Shown here: piece by piece, positions 44,356 to 53,682 of the stretch
How the letters are laid out: each line of letters opens with the position of its first letter
Numbering within the stretch: the stretch's first letter is position 1
Assembly: GCF_900156625.1 (NCBI RefSeq)
Contig: NZ_FTOB01000005.1
Location: forward strand, 62,001 to 126,000
Reading direction: 5' to 3'
Source of the DNA: Zobellia uliginosa
GTDB taxonomy: Bacteria > Bacteroidota > Bacteroidia > Flavobacteriales > Flavobacteriaceae
DNA length: 64,000 bases
Made by a program: the position numbers and the translations under genes
Notes under the pieces: model-generated
What the model was told of the DNA's origin: nothing
The model's input: the letters and a program-made list of their open reading frames with translations, nothing else
The model's database searches: none

Positions 44356-45014
44356 CTATCGGTTGATTTTTTAAGTTCTGAAATCGTCTTTTTTGGGTCT
44401 TCGGTATTAAAGATAAAGCTTCCTGCTACCAGGGCATCGGCACCGGCTTTGATCAGGGCTTTTGCATTTTTTGAATTAACGCCGCCATCGACCTCTATTA
44501 GGGTTGGGGCATCCGATTCTTTGATCAGTTCTTTGAGGTTGTGTATCTTTTCATAGGTGTTTTCAATAAAACTTTGTCCCCCAAACCCAGGATTAACGCT
44601 CATGATAAGCGCAATGTCTAAATCTTTTATCACGTTTTTGAGCAGGTTGACATTGGTATGCGGGTTTAGGGCAACCCCGGCCTTCATGCCTTCTGCCTTT
44701 ATAGCTTGTATCGTTCGGTGTAAATGTGTACAGGCTTCGTAGTGAACGGTCAGATGGGTAGCGCCCAGCTCTGCAAAAGTTTTGATATAACGGTCAGGAT
44801 CTACAATCATCAAGTGCACGTCTAAGGGCTTTGTAGCATGCTTGGCGATGGTTTTTACAACGGGCATACCGTAGGAGATGTTGGGAACGAATACCCCGTC
44901 CATAATGTCGATATGGTGCCAGTCCGCATCACTTTCGTTTACCATTTCTATATCGCGCTGCAAGTTGCCGAAATCGGCCGCCAGAAGGGAAGGTGCAATT
45001 TTTGTCTTGCTCAT
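44334..45014 (-). CDS. rpe: Ribulose-phosphate 3-epimerase
   Basis: Rpe interconverts ribulose 5-phosphate and xylulose 5-phosphate in the pentose phosphate pathway. The TIM barrel shows the family landmarks IAPSLLAADF, WHHIDIMDGVFVPNISYG with metal ligands, HLTVHYEA, SVNPGFGGQSF and EVDGGVN. The frame opens five codons upstream at 45029, but the ATG at 45014 (MSKTKIAPSLL) is the usual start and follows a -7 promoter box. Confidence 0.96.
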   Translation of the reverse strand: MSKTKIAPSLLAADFGNLQRDIEMVNESDADWHHIDIMDGVFVPNISYGMPVVKTIAKHATKPLDVHLMIVDPDRYIKTFAELGATHLTVHYEACTHLHRTIQAIKAEGMKAGVALNPHTNVNLLKNVIKDLDIALIMSVNPGFGGQSFIENTYEKIHNLKELIKESDAPTLIEVDGGVNSKNAKALIKAGADALVAGSFIFNTEDPKKTISELKKSTDRWSIFEL

Positions 45015-45040
45015 TTTGTGTCTGTTCAAAAAGATTTGTA

Positions 45041-45048
45041 CAAAAGTA
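45041..45048 (-). promoter_or_regulatory. -7 promoter box of rpe-ypdA
   Basis: On the minus strand this reads TACTTTTG, an exact TAnnTTTG element 26 bases before the rpe start. Confidence 0.5.
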
Positions 45049-45110
45049 GTGAATTGTGTTTTTACGTTTTATCCCATGCCGACAAAAGAATGGTATTTCT
45101 GCCGTTTTGG

Positions 45111-46163
<1,053 letters not shown>

Positions 46164-46259
46164 TTACCACTCAATTGAAGCATTTTTTTACAAAGCTCGT
46201 CGCTTTTTACGATTGTAGGTCCTTAAAATGTATACGGTCTTGTTTAAGGGGCTTTCTGT

Positions 46260-46709
46260 TTATATGTGCTTCAGGCCTTCATAAACCGCAATGCCCACGG
46301 CATTGGCCAGATTTAGGCTTCGAACGTGCTCACTGTAAAGGGGGATTTTATATAGGTGGTCTTCGTACCTCGAAAGTAGGGAAGGGGGAAGGCCCACCGA
46401 TTCTTTGCCGAATACAAGAAATTGTTCGTCTTCAAAGGGAATGGACCAATGATTTTTTGAAGCATGGCTGGAAAAGAGTATGAGGCTCTTGTCGCCGTGT
46501 TGTTCCAGAAAGTCGTCTAAGCTGTCGTATAGGTGCAAATCGAGATGGGGCCAATAGTCAAGTCCCGCCCGTTTAAGGCGTTTGTCATCCAATTCAAAGC
46601 CAAAGGGTTTTATAAGGTGCAGCTTGGCGCCAGAGGCCAGTGCCAGTCTACCAATATTTCCGGTATTGTTGGGTATTTCTGGTTCTACAAGTACAATATT
46701 GAACGACAT
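46260..46709 (-). CDS. trmL: tRNA (cytidine/uridine-34-2'-O)-methyltransferase TrmL
   Basis: A SPOUT-class RNA methyltransferase of 149 residues that methylates the wobble base of leucine tRNAs. The family signatures are LVEPEIPNNTGNIGRLALASG near the N-terminus, FGKESVGLP in the middle, and IPLYSEHVRSLNLANAVGIAVYE at the knotted C-terminal cofactor site. It follows the VF530 gene on the same strand after 3 bases. Confidence 0.95.
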   Translation of the reverse strand: MSFNIVLVEPEIPNNTGNIGRLALASGAKLHLIKPFGFELDDKRLKRAGLDYWPHLDLHLYDSLDDFLEQHGDKSLILFSSHASKNHWSIPFEDEQFLVFGKESVGLPPSLLSRYEDHLYKIPLYSEHVRSLNLANAVGIAVYEGLKHI

Positions 46710-46712
46710 GGG

Positions 46713-46955
46713 CTATTTTTTGTGAAACGATTTTAGATATAACTGTTCTACCTTGGTTCGGGCCCATGGTGTTCGCCTGAGGAACTTAAGCGAGGATTTT
46801 ACGGTAGGATTGCTTTTAAAACAGTTGATATTTATGCGCTCGGCCAGTTCTTCCCAAGTGTATTTTTCCGTAAGCTTTTCTAAGATATCGGCCAGTTTTA
46901 CCCCATGTAAGGGGTTGTTCGGCTGGGTTTTCGGTGTTTTGTTTTCAGATTCCAT
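46713..46955 (-). CDS. VF530 family DNA-binding protein (DUF2132)
   Basis: An 80-residue protein with the compact helical VF530 fold: [26 protein letters not shown] and [28 protein letters not shown] are characteristic. Members are small double-helical DNA-binding-like proteins of unknown role. The first 15 residues are a polar extension. It sits directly before trmL. Confidence 0.9.
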   Translation of the reverse strand: MESENKTPKTQPNNPLHGVKLADILEKLTEKYTWEELAERININCFKSNPTVKSSLKFLRRTPWARTKVEQLYLKSFHKK

Positions 46956-47050
46956 AGGTGTTGGAGGTATAGTCTTTTTGGTCTTGAAGCATAACTACAT
47001 TCTGTATATACACTCTTATAGTGCGGGTGTAATATAAATGTTATAAATGA

Positions 47051-47080
47051 AAAAACTCCGGTAATCAGCCGGAGTTTATT
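47051..47080 (-). terminator. Terminator of rpoD
   Basis: AACTCCGG and CCGGAGTT form an 8-bp perfect stem around a 7-base loop. On the minus strand it is followed by a six-T run, about 110 bases past the rpoD stop. Confidence 0.85.
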
Positions 47081-47191
47081 CATCAATCAAAAAACGAACA
47101 GTCATGATAAACTGTTGTTGCTTTTAAAATTACAATATATATGCCAAATATCCAATTTAAGGATTATTTAACGTGTAATTTTCTTGGGCGA

Positions 47192-48055
47192 TCAACCCAA
47201 ATAGGTTTTTAGGATCTTACTTCTAGAAGTGTGTTTCAACCTTCTGATCGCTTTTTCCTTAATCTGACGAACCCTTTCCCTTGTCAGGTCAAAAGTCTCG
47301 CCAATTTCCTCGAGGGTCATTGAATGCTGTCCGGCCAAACCGAAGTACAAACGGATAACATCGGCCTCCCTAGGGGTCAAGGTTTCCAAAGCGCGTTCAA
47401 TTTCGGTGCGCAAAGATTCATGCAACAATTCTTTGTCGGGGTTTGGCGATTCACCACTACGAAGTACATCGTATAGGTTAGAATCTTCACCGTCGATCAA
47501 AGGAGCGTCCATAGATACGTGACGACCTGAGTTCTTAAGTGATTGCTTCACATCCTCCACTGTCATATCTAGCTCTTTTGCAATTTCTTCCGCAGATGGC
47601 ATACGCTCATGTGCTTGCTCAAGAAAAGCAAAGGTCTTGTTGATTTTGTTGATCGAACCAATTTTGTTCAATGGCAAACGTACAATACGTGATTGTTCGG
47701 CCAAAGCTTGTAAAATCGATTGACGAATCCACCATACAGCATAGGAAATAAATTTAAATCCCCTCGTTTCGTCAAAACGTTGTGCGGCCTTAATAAGGCC
47801 AAGGTTACCCTCGTTGATCAAATCGGGTAAAGTAAGTCCCTGGTTTTGGTACTGCTTGGCAACCGATACAACGAATCGAAGATTGGCCTTTGTGAGTTTT
47901 TCAAGAGCGACCTGGTCGCCTGCCTTGATACGTTGTGCCAATTCTACTTCTTCATCTGCTGTAATCAAGTCTACTTTGCCTATTTCTTGCAAGTACTTGT
48001 CCAAAGATGCGGTCTCCCTATTGGTGACCTGTTTTGTTATTTTAAGCTGTCTCAT
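47192..48055 (-). CDS. rpoD: Primary sigma factor (RpoD/SigA)
   Basis: The housekeeping sigma factor, 287 residues. It has region 1.2 ([27 protein letters not shown]), region 2 with the -10 binding helix ([22 protein letters not shown]), region 3, and region 4 with the helix-turn-helix ([28 protein letters not shown]). Region 1.1 is missing and the spacer is short, as in other Bacteroidota primary sigma factors, which use the TTTG / TAnnTTTG promoter. It is transcribed alone and ends at a clear terminator. Confidence 0.97.
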   Translation of the reverse strand: MRQLKITKQVTNRETASLDKYLQEIGKVDLITADEEVELAQRIKAGDQVALEKLTKANLRFVVSVAKQYQNQGLTLPDLINEGNLGLIKAAQRFDETRGFKFISYAVWWIRQSILQALAEQSRIVRLPLNKIGSINKINKTFAFLEQAHERMPSAEEIAKELDMTVEDVKQSLKNSGRHVSMDAPLIDGEDSNLYDVLRSGESPNPDKELLHESLRTEIERALETLTPREADVIRLYFGLAGQHSMTLEEIGETFDLTRERVRQIKEKAIRRLKHTSRSKILKTYLG

Positions 48056-48162
48056 GTAAATAAATTAGGTTCAGTTTGCATAGACTGCATATACTTATAC
48101 GTAATAAAGCCAGAAATGTTACAAACAGGTGAAAAAAAGTTCATTTTTTAGATAAGTCGCAT

Positions 48163-48193
48163 AAAAAAGCCCCAACTTAACGAGTTGGGGCTT
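48163..48193 (-). terminator. Terminator of pnp
   Basis: AAGCCCCAACT and AGTTGGGGCTT form an 11-bp perfect stem with a 5-base loop. On the minus strand a T run follows, 26 bases past the pnp stop. Confidence 0.92.
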
Positions 48194-48218
48194 AAATTAT
48201 GTTAAACTTTTAGAGAAT

Positions 48219-50441
48219 TTAGTCTCTTCTAGGTTTGCGATCACGTCCGCCCCCTCGTCTATCATCTCTACCGCGACCACGATCCTTGTCGTTACGTGGT
48301 GGTCTTTCTACAAAACCTTCGGGTTTAGGTAACAAGGCTTTTCTAGAAACCTTTTCTTTACGGGTTCTAGGATCGGTACCCATGTATTTTACGTCAAAAA
48401 CATCGCCCATGTTTACAACATCGGAAACATTTTCGGTACGTTCCCATGCCAATTCCGACACGTGCAACAATACTTCATTGCCCGGAGCGTCTAAATATTC
48501 CACTACGGCACCGAAATCTAACATTTTAATGACCTTGACCTCGTAAACACTGCCTACTTCAGGTTTGAACATTAAAGAGTCGATTTTGGCCAATACCGCG
48601 TCGATACCGTTTTGGTCCGTACCTAATATTTCAACAATACCTTCTTCGGTAACGGGATCTTCATTGATAACAATGGTAGTTCCGGTTTCTTTCTGAAGTT
48701 CTTGGATCACTTTTCCACCAGGTCCGATAAGTGCACCGATGAATTCGTTAGGAATTACACGGGTTACCATCTTCGGAGAGTGAGGTTTCACGTCTGGGTT
48801 CGGAGCGGCGATAGTATCGGTCAGTTTTTTAAGGATATGTAAGCGACCATCTTTGGCTTGCTTCAAGGCATTTACCAAAATTTCGTAAGAAAGGCCTTTT
48901 ACCTTAATGTCCATTTGGCAAGCGGTAATACCATCGGCGGTACCGGTTACTTTAAAGTCCATATCACCCAAGTGGTCTTCATCACCTAAAATATCTGAAA
49001 GTACGGCGTATTTACCACTTTCTGTATCTGTGATCAAGCCCATGGCGATACCTGAGACCGGTTTTTTCAATTGAACACCGGCGTCCATCAATGCCATAGT
49101 ACCCGAACATACCGTTGCCATAGAAGAAGAACCGTTAGATTCCAATACTTCAGAAACAACACGTACGGTATAAGGGCAATCATCGGGAACCATTCCTTTC
49201 AAGGCACGTTGTGCCAAGTTACCATGTCCTACTTCCCTACGTGAGGTACCACGGATAGGTCTTGCCTCACCTGTTGAGAAAGGAGGGAAGTTATAATGTA
49301 GATAGAAACGCTCTTCGCCTTCGTGCGATGGCATGTCTATTTGGTTAGAATCCCTAGAAGTACCTAAGGTTACGGTTGCAAGGGCTTGGGTTTCACCTCG
49401 GGTGAAAATAGCTGAACCGTGTGTAGATGGCAAGTAATCGACTTCACACCAGATAGGTCTGATTTCATCGGTCTTACGCCCGTCTAAACGTAGCCCCTCG
49501 TTTAAGGTAAGGTCACGAACAGCGGCTTTTTCGGCCTTGTAGAAATATTTAGAGATCAAGGAGCCGTATTCTTCTTGCTCTTCTTCAGTGAAAGTAGCTA
49601 TTACTTCTTCTTTGATAGCATCGAATGCGGCAGTTCTCTCGTGTTTTGCCGAACCGGCTTTTGCCACGGCGTATACTTTGTCATAAGAAAGGTCGTGAAC
49701 TTTTTTGGCCAATTCTTCGTCTTCTCTTTCCGGTTCGTACTCGCGAACTTCTTTCTTGCCGAAAGCTTCGGCAAGTCTTAATTGGGCGGCACATTGTTCT
49801 TTGATTGCCTCGTGTGCGAACTTGATGGCTTCTGTCATTTCCTCTTCGGAAATCTCATCCATCTCACCTTCTACCATCATAACGGAATCGGCAGAGGCAC
49901 CGATCATCATATCGATGTCGGACTCTTCTAATTGCGCTCTGGTAGGGTTGATGATGAACTCACCATTAACACGACCAACACGTGCTTCTGAAATCGCACA
50001 TTCAAATGGGAAATCGGATAATTGAATGGCGGCAGATGCAGCCAAACCGGCCATTGCATCTGGCATTACATTTTCGTCATGCGACATGAGTTGGATCATC
50101 ACCTGGGTTTCAGAGTGGTAATCTTTTGGGAAAAGTGGGCGTAGTACACGGTCCACCAAACGCATGGTCAATACTTCCCCATCACTTGGTCTGGCTTCTC
50201 TTTTGAAGAAACCGCCTGGGTAACGGCCCGCTGCTGCAAATTTTTCGCGGTAGTCTACCGTAAGTGGAAGAAAGTCAACATCACTTTGTTTGTAATTGGA
50301 AACAACGGTACACAACAGCATACATTTTCCTGATTGTACAACAACAGAACCATGGGCCTGTTTTGCCAATTTTCCGGTTTCGATAGAAATTTCCCTACCG
50401 TCCCCGAGGTCGATGACCTCTTTAAATACTTTTGGAATCAT
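48219..50441 (-). CDS. pnp: Polynucleotide phosphorylase
   Basis: PNPase is a 3'-5' phosphorolytic exoribonuclease. It has two RNase PH-like domains (about residues 1-210 and 310-540) separated by an all-helical linker, then a KH domain ([22 protein letters not shown]) and an S1 domain ([22 protein letters not shown]). The active-site region includes RRE(V)[10 protein letters not shown]. The C-terminal tail (last 25 residues) is an Arg/Gly/Asp-rich stretch without fixed structure. At 740 residues it is slightly longer than the E. coli protein. It follows rpsO, the classical order. Confidence 0.97.
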   Translation of the reverse strand: MIPKVFKEVIDLGDGREISIETGKLAKQAHGSVVVQSGKCMLLCTVVSNYKQSDVDFLPLTVDYREKFAAAGRYPGGFFKREARPSDGEVLTMRLVDRVLRPLFPKDYHSETQVMIQLMSHDENVMPDAMAGLAASAAIQLSDFPFECAISEARVGRVNGEFIINPTRAQLEESDIDMMIGASADSVMMVEGEMDEISEEEMTEAIKFAHEAIKEQCAAQLRLAEAFGKKEVREYEPEREDEELAKKVHDLSYDKVYAVAKAGSAKHERTAAFDAIKEEVIATFTEEEQEEYGSLISKYFYKAEKAAVRDLTLNEGLRLDGRKTDEIRPIWCEVDYLPSTHGSAIFTRGETQALATVTLGTSRDSNQIDMPSHEGEERFYLHYNFPPFSTGEARPIRGTSRREVGHGNLAQRALKGMVPDDCPYTVRVVSEVLESNGSSSMATVCSGTMALMDAGVQLKKPVSGIAMGLITDTESGKYAVLSDILGDEDHLGDMDFKVTGTADGITACQMDIKVKGLSYEILVNALKQAKDGRLHILKKLTDTIAAPNPDVKPHSPKMVTRVIPNEFIGALIGPGGKVIQELQKETGTTIVINEDPVTEEGIVEILGTDQNGIDAVLAKIDSLMFKPEVGSVYEVKVIKMLDFGAVVEYLDAPGNEVLLHVSELAWERTENVSDVVNMGDVFDVKYMGTDPRTRKEKVSRKALLPKPEGFVERPPRNDKDRGRGRDDRRGGGRDRKPRRD

Positions 50442-50593
50442 AAATTTTAATTAAATACGTCTTTCGACGAATCGTTAAACAATGGTCTTATCGACTTGTT
50501 GAAGGTCGAAGTTGTTGTGTTGTGTTGACCAATGAAAAACTGGGTGCAGCTTTTTGTAAAAAAAATCCTAATACACAGGATGACTAAAATAGA

Positions 50594-50628
50594 TAAAAAA
50601 AATAAGGGCCGAAAATTTCAGCCCTTAT
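50594..50628 (-). terminator. Terminator after rpsO
   Basis: ATAAGGGC and GCCCTTAT form an 8-bp stem around an 11-base loop. On the minus strand it is followed by a T-rich run, 8 bases past the rpsO stop. It separates rpsO from pnp, so read-through or a separate promoter in 50442-50590 supplies pnp. Confidence 0.85.
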
Positions 50629-50635
50629 GATATAC

Positions 50636-50905
50636 TTATTTTCTAATACCTAGTTCCTTGATAAGCTCACGATATTTTACAATATCTTTCTTTTTCAAGT
50701 AATCGAGTAGACTTCTTCTCTTACCTACCAAACGTACTAACGAACGCTCAGTGTTGAAATCTTTGTGGTTTCTTTTTAAGTGGCCGGTCAAATGATTGAT
50801 ACGGTGTGTAAACAATGCGATTTGTCCTTCGGTAGAACCAGTGTTCTCCTCTTTTCCGCCGTGTTTCTTAAAGATTTCGGCTTTTACTTCTTTTGTTAGA
50901 TACAT
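50636..50905 (-). CDS. rpsO: Ribosomal protein S15
   Basis: An 89-residue primary 16S rRNA-binding protein of the small subunit. The sequence shows GSTEGQIALFTHRINHLTGHLKRNHKDFNTERSLVRLVGKRRSLLDYLKKKD, which is the whole S15 core. It is followed by a terminator and pnp. Confidence 0.98.
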   Translation of the reverse strand: MYLTKEVKAEIFKKHGGKEENTGSTEGQIALFTHRINHLTGHLKRNHKDFNTERSLVRLVGKRRSLLDYLKKKDIVKYRELIKELGIRK

Positions 50906-50959
50906 GCCAATATTGTTTTAAATGATTTTTATGTATATGTCCGATTTTCGGTCAAGCGG

Positions 50960-50967
50960 CAAAGATA
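50960..50967 (-). promoter_or_regulatory. -7 promoter box of rpsO
   Basis: On the minus strand this reads TATCTTTG, an exact TAnnTTTG element 54 bases before the rpsO start. The leader between could carry an S15 autoregulatory structure, but I see no strong hairpin. Confidence 0.5.
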
Positions 50968-51012
50968 CAATTAAAATTGATATTTTAAAGGGAGCCCCCC
51001 TTAATATGTGGA

Positions 51013-51498
51013 CTAAAATTCGCATCCTGATGGAAGCGGATCTACTTTTTCCAGGTCATTGGCGAATTGGGTATCCAAGATCGTGGGTATAAAACCGCTT
51101 TCTACGGAGCCTTTTTGCCCCTTGGTAGAATATCCGGTGGCCTTCATATGGGCGCGAACGTATACTTGGGTATTCTTTTTTAATGGGATGTTTGTACCCG
51201 TACGTGAAAAAGGTTGTTCGTCAACATGGCTGTGGGTAAGGATCCTTCGATAGATAAGGTGTCCGTCAAGGTCGACGATTTCCCACCAATCGGCGTATTG
51301 ATCGCAACCGGTATCTGCGCTTTCAATGGTGACCTCAAAAGAATAGGCGTTCTCATTTCCGGTAGTCTTTACTGCGATTACCCTGGCCCCATCTTTTAAA
51401 GAGCTTGCCGCATCTTCAGCGGCAAGCTCTTTTTCTTTATCGGTAGAACAACAGCTCAACCCCAGTGAAATGAAAATAAGAAGAACTATAGGTTTCAT
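51013..51498 (-). CDS. Conserved lipoprotein of unknown function
   Basis: A 161-residue predicted lipoprotein: [17 protein letters not shown] ends in a lipobox with Cys16. The mature part has a beta-rich pattern and a notable conserved core around [22 protein letters not shown] and [13 protein letters not shown], with further Cys near the C-terminus (PSGCEF). I do not know its function. The ATG overlaps the accD stop by four bases (ATGA), so it is translated from the accD transcript. Confidence 0.82.
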   Translation of the reverse strand: MKPIVLLIFISLGLSCCSTDKEKELAAEDAASSLKDGARVIAVKTTGNENAYSFEVTIESADTGCDQYADWWEIVDLDGHLIYRRILTHSHVDEQPFSRTGTNIPLKKNTQVYVRAHMKATGYSTKGQKGSVESGFIPTILDTQFANDLEKVDPLPSGCEF

Positions 51499-52379
51499 GC
51501 TGAAATTTCCTCAGACCTAACCGGGTTGTTCTGGATCAAATCAATATAAAGATTGATTTTCTTTTTCAAATCCCTTCTATGGGAGATAAAATCGAGAAAA
51601 CCGTGTTCTTTTACAAATTCCGCTGTTTGGAAACCATCGGGAAGTTCTTTTCCTGTAGCTTCCTTTACCACCCTTGGCCCGGCAAAACCGATCAAGGCAC
51701 CAGGTTCGGAGATGTTAATATCGCCCAACATGGCGTATGAAGCCGTTGTACCCCCTGTAGTCGGGTCGGTACAAAGCGATATGTACGGTAATTTAGCCTC
51801 TGCCAATTGAGCCAGTTTGGCCGAGGTCTTGGCCAATTGCATCAATGAAAGGGCAGCTTCCATCATACGGGCCCCACCTGATTTTGAAATCATAACAAAA
51901 GGCACCTTCTTCTTTATGGCATAATCTATGGCCCGTGCGATTTTTTCGCCTACCACACTACCCATTGAGCCGCCTATGAAATTAAAATCCATACAGGCTA
52001 TGACAATGTCTTTGCCCATAGACTTTCCGAAGCCGGTTCTAACGGCATCTTTGAGTCCTGTTTTCTTCTGAGCGGCCTTTAAACGTTCTGAATATTTTTT
52101 GGTATCCTCGAATTTTAAAGGGTCTTTAGAAGTCAATTTGGCATCCAGTTCCCTGAATTTGTTGTCGTCAAAAAGTATTTCAAAATACTCTTTGCTCCCG
52201 ATGCGAACGTGATAGTCGTCTTCAGGGCTTACATAAAAGTTTTTGGCGAGTACCTCAGACTCAACGATCTTTCCCGTTGGAGATTTGTACCACAACCCTT
52301 TTGGGGTGTCTTTTTTCTCTTCGGTCGCCGTTTGTATTCCCTTTTCCTTTCTTCTGAACCAAGCCGTCATATCTTCCAT
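51495..52379 (-). CDS. accD: Acetyl-CoA carboxylase carboxyltransferase beta subunit AccD (zinc ribbon degenerate)
   Basis: AccD and AccA transfer CO2 from biotin to acetyl-CoA, the first step of fatty acid synthesis. The crotonase-fold carboxyltransferase domain is intact ([57 protein letters not shown]). The N-terminal four-Cys zinc ribbon of E. coli AccD has lost all its Cys; the equivalent sites are Ser33, Thr35, Ser51 and Asp54 (KSPTGK and VSPEDD). The 294-residue length is standard. The lipoprotein gene overlaps its end, and fbaA lies 27 bases upstream. Confidence 0.96.
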   Translation of the reverse strand: MEDMTAWFRRKEKGIQTATEEKKDTPKGLWYKSPTGKIVESEVLAKNFYVSPEDDYHVRIGSKEYFEILFDDNKFRELDAKLTSKDPLKFEDTKKYSERLKAAQKKTGLKDAVRTGFGKSMGKDIVIACMDFNFIGGSMGSVVGEKIARAIDYAIKKKVPFVMISKSGGARMMEAALSLMQLAKTSAKLAQLAEAKLPYISLCTDPTTGGTTASYAMLGDINISEPGALIGFAGPRVVKEATGKELPDGFQTAEFVKEHGFLDFISHRRDLKKKINLYIDLIQNNPVRSEEISA

Positions 52380-52406
52380 AAATTAGTTTGGGGATGTATT
52401 TCTACC

Positions 52407-53474
52407 TTATAGGGTGTTAACGTTGTTTAGGTCTTCAAAGGCTTTCTTCAATCTTTCGATAAAGGATTTTTCTCCTTCACGTAGCCAAACTCTTGGGTCG
52501 TAATATTTCTTGTTAGGTTCGTCGGCACCTTTTGGGTTTCCGATTTGTGATTGTAGGTAGTCTTTGTTGTCTTGGACATAATCACGTACCCCGGCTAAAA
52601 ATGCATACTGCAAATCGGTGTCGATATTCATTTTTATAACCCCGTAGCCAATAGCTTCCCTGATCTCTTCAACGGTAGAGCCCGATCCCCCGTGAAAAAC
52701 AAAATCAATATGGTTATGCTCTACACCGTATTTTTCGGAAATGTATTCTTGTGAGTTCTTAAGGATTTTTGGGGTCAACTTAACGTTACCTGGTTTATAT
52801 ACACCATGCACGTTACCAAAAGCGGCCGCAATAGTGAATTTCGGACTTACTTTAGAAAGTTCTTCGTAAGCATAAGCAACTTCTTCGGGCTGGGTGTACA
52901 ATTTAGAATCGTCAACATCTGAGTTGTCAACACCATCTTCCTCACCACCTGTGATACCAAGTTCGATCTCTAAGGTCATGTTCATCTTGCTCATACGCTC
53001 TAAGTAGCCTTTGCAGATTTCAATGTTCTCTTCAAGAGGCTCCTCGGAAAGGTCGATCATGTGCGAGCTGAAAAGAGATTTTCCGGTTTCGGCGAAATGC
53101 TTTTCACTGGCATCTAAAAGTCCGTCTATCCAAGGCAATAATTTTTTGGCACAGTGGTCGGTGTGAAGAATAACGGTAGCACCGTAGGCCTCTGCCAATT
53201 GGTGAACATGTTTTGCTCCGGCAACGGCGCCAAGAATGGCGGCCTTTTGACCATCGTTAGATAGACCTTTACCGGCGTTGAATTGAGCACCGCCGTTGGA
53301 AAATTGGATGATTACGGGGGCATTTAAGCTTGCTGCTGTTTCTAGAACACCGTTGATCGTATCTGAACCGATAACGTTCACTGCCGGAAGGGCAAATCCT
53401 TTCTCCTTGGCATAATTGAAAATCGCTTGTACTTCGTCACCTGTTGCGACACCTGGTTTTATACTGTGGGCCAT
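52407..53474 (-). CDS. fbaA: Class II fructose-bisphosphate aldolase
   Basis: A zinc-dependent aldolase that splits fructose 1,6-bisphosphate, 355 residues, like the E. coli class IIA enzyme. The metal and catalytic segments VILHTDHCAKK, MIDLSEEPLEENIEICKGYLE, ELGITGGEEDGVDN, FGNVHGVYKPGNV, FVFHGGSGS and GVIKMNIDTDLQYAF are all present. accD follows 27 bases downstream, so they may share a transcript. Confidence 0.97.
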   Translation of the reverse strand: MAHSIKPGVATGDEVQAIFNYAKEKGFALPAVNVIGSDTINGVLETAASLNAPVIIQFSNGGAQFNAGKGLSNDGQKAAILGAVAGAKHVHQLAEAYGATVILHTDHCAKKLLPWIDGLLDASEKHFAETGKSLFSSHMIDLSEEPLEENIEICKGYLERMSKMNMTLEIELGITGGEEDGVDNSDVDDSKLYTQPEEVAYAYEELSKVSPKFTIAAAFGNVHGVYKPGNVKLTPKILKNSQEYISEKYGVEHNHIDFVFHGGSGSTVEEIREAIGYGVIKMNIDTDLQYAFLAGVRDYVQDNKDYLQSQIGNPKGADEPNKKYYDPRVWLREGEKSFIERLKKAFEDLNNVNTL

Positions 53475-53515
53475 AATATTTCTGGTCTATATAGTTATGT
53501 AAAAAATGAATAGGG

Positions 53516-53523
53516 CAAATGTA
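53516..53523 (-). promoter_or_regulatory. -7 promoter box of fbaA
   Basis: On the minus strand this reads TACATTTG, an exact TAnnTTTG element 41 bases before the fbaA start. Confidence 0.5.
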
Positions 53524-53682
53524 ATAAAATAAATAGGTCTAAAAAGATGGGTGTTTATAAGTTTATACCCTATAAGGCCGAATATTGTGATAAAATTAGC
53601 CTTTTTCCGCCCTGTTTTATAAGTGTTTTAAAAGATGCGCCCGTTTCTGCATGGTGGGGTGAAAAAATAATTTACGGCCATT

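Noticed and set aside
48061-48160. A standard promoter for rpoD just upstream of its start.
   Set aside because: I found no exact TAnnTTTG element in the expected orientation and distance, so no promoter is claimed.
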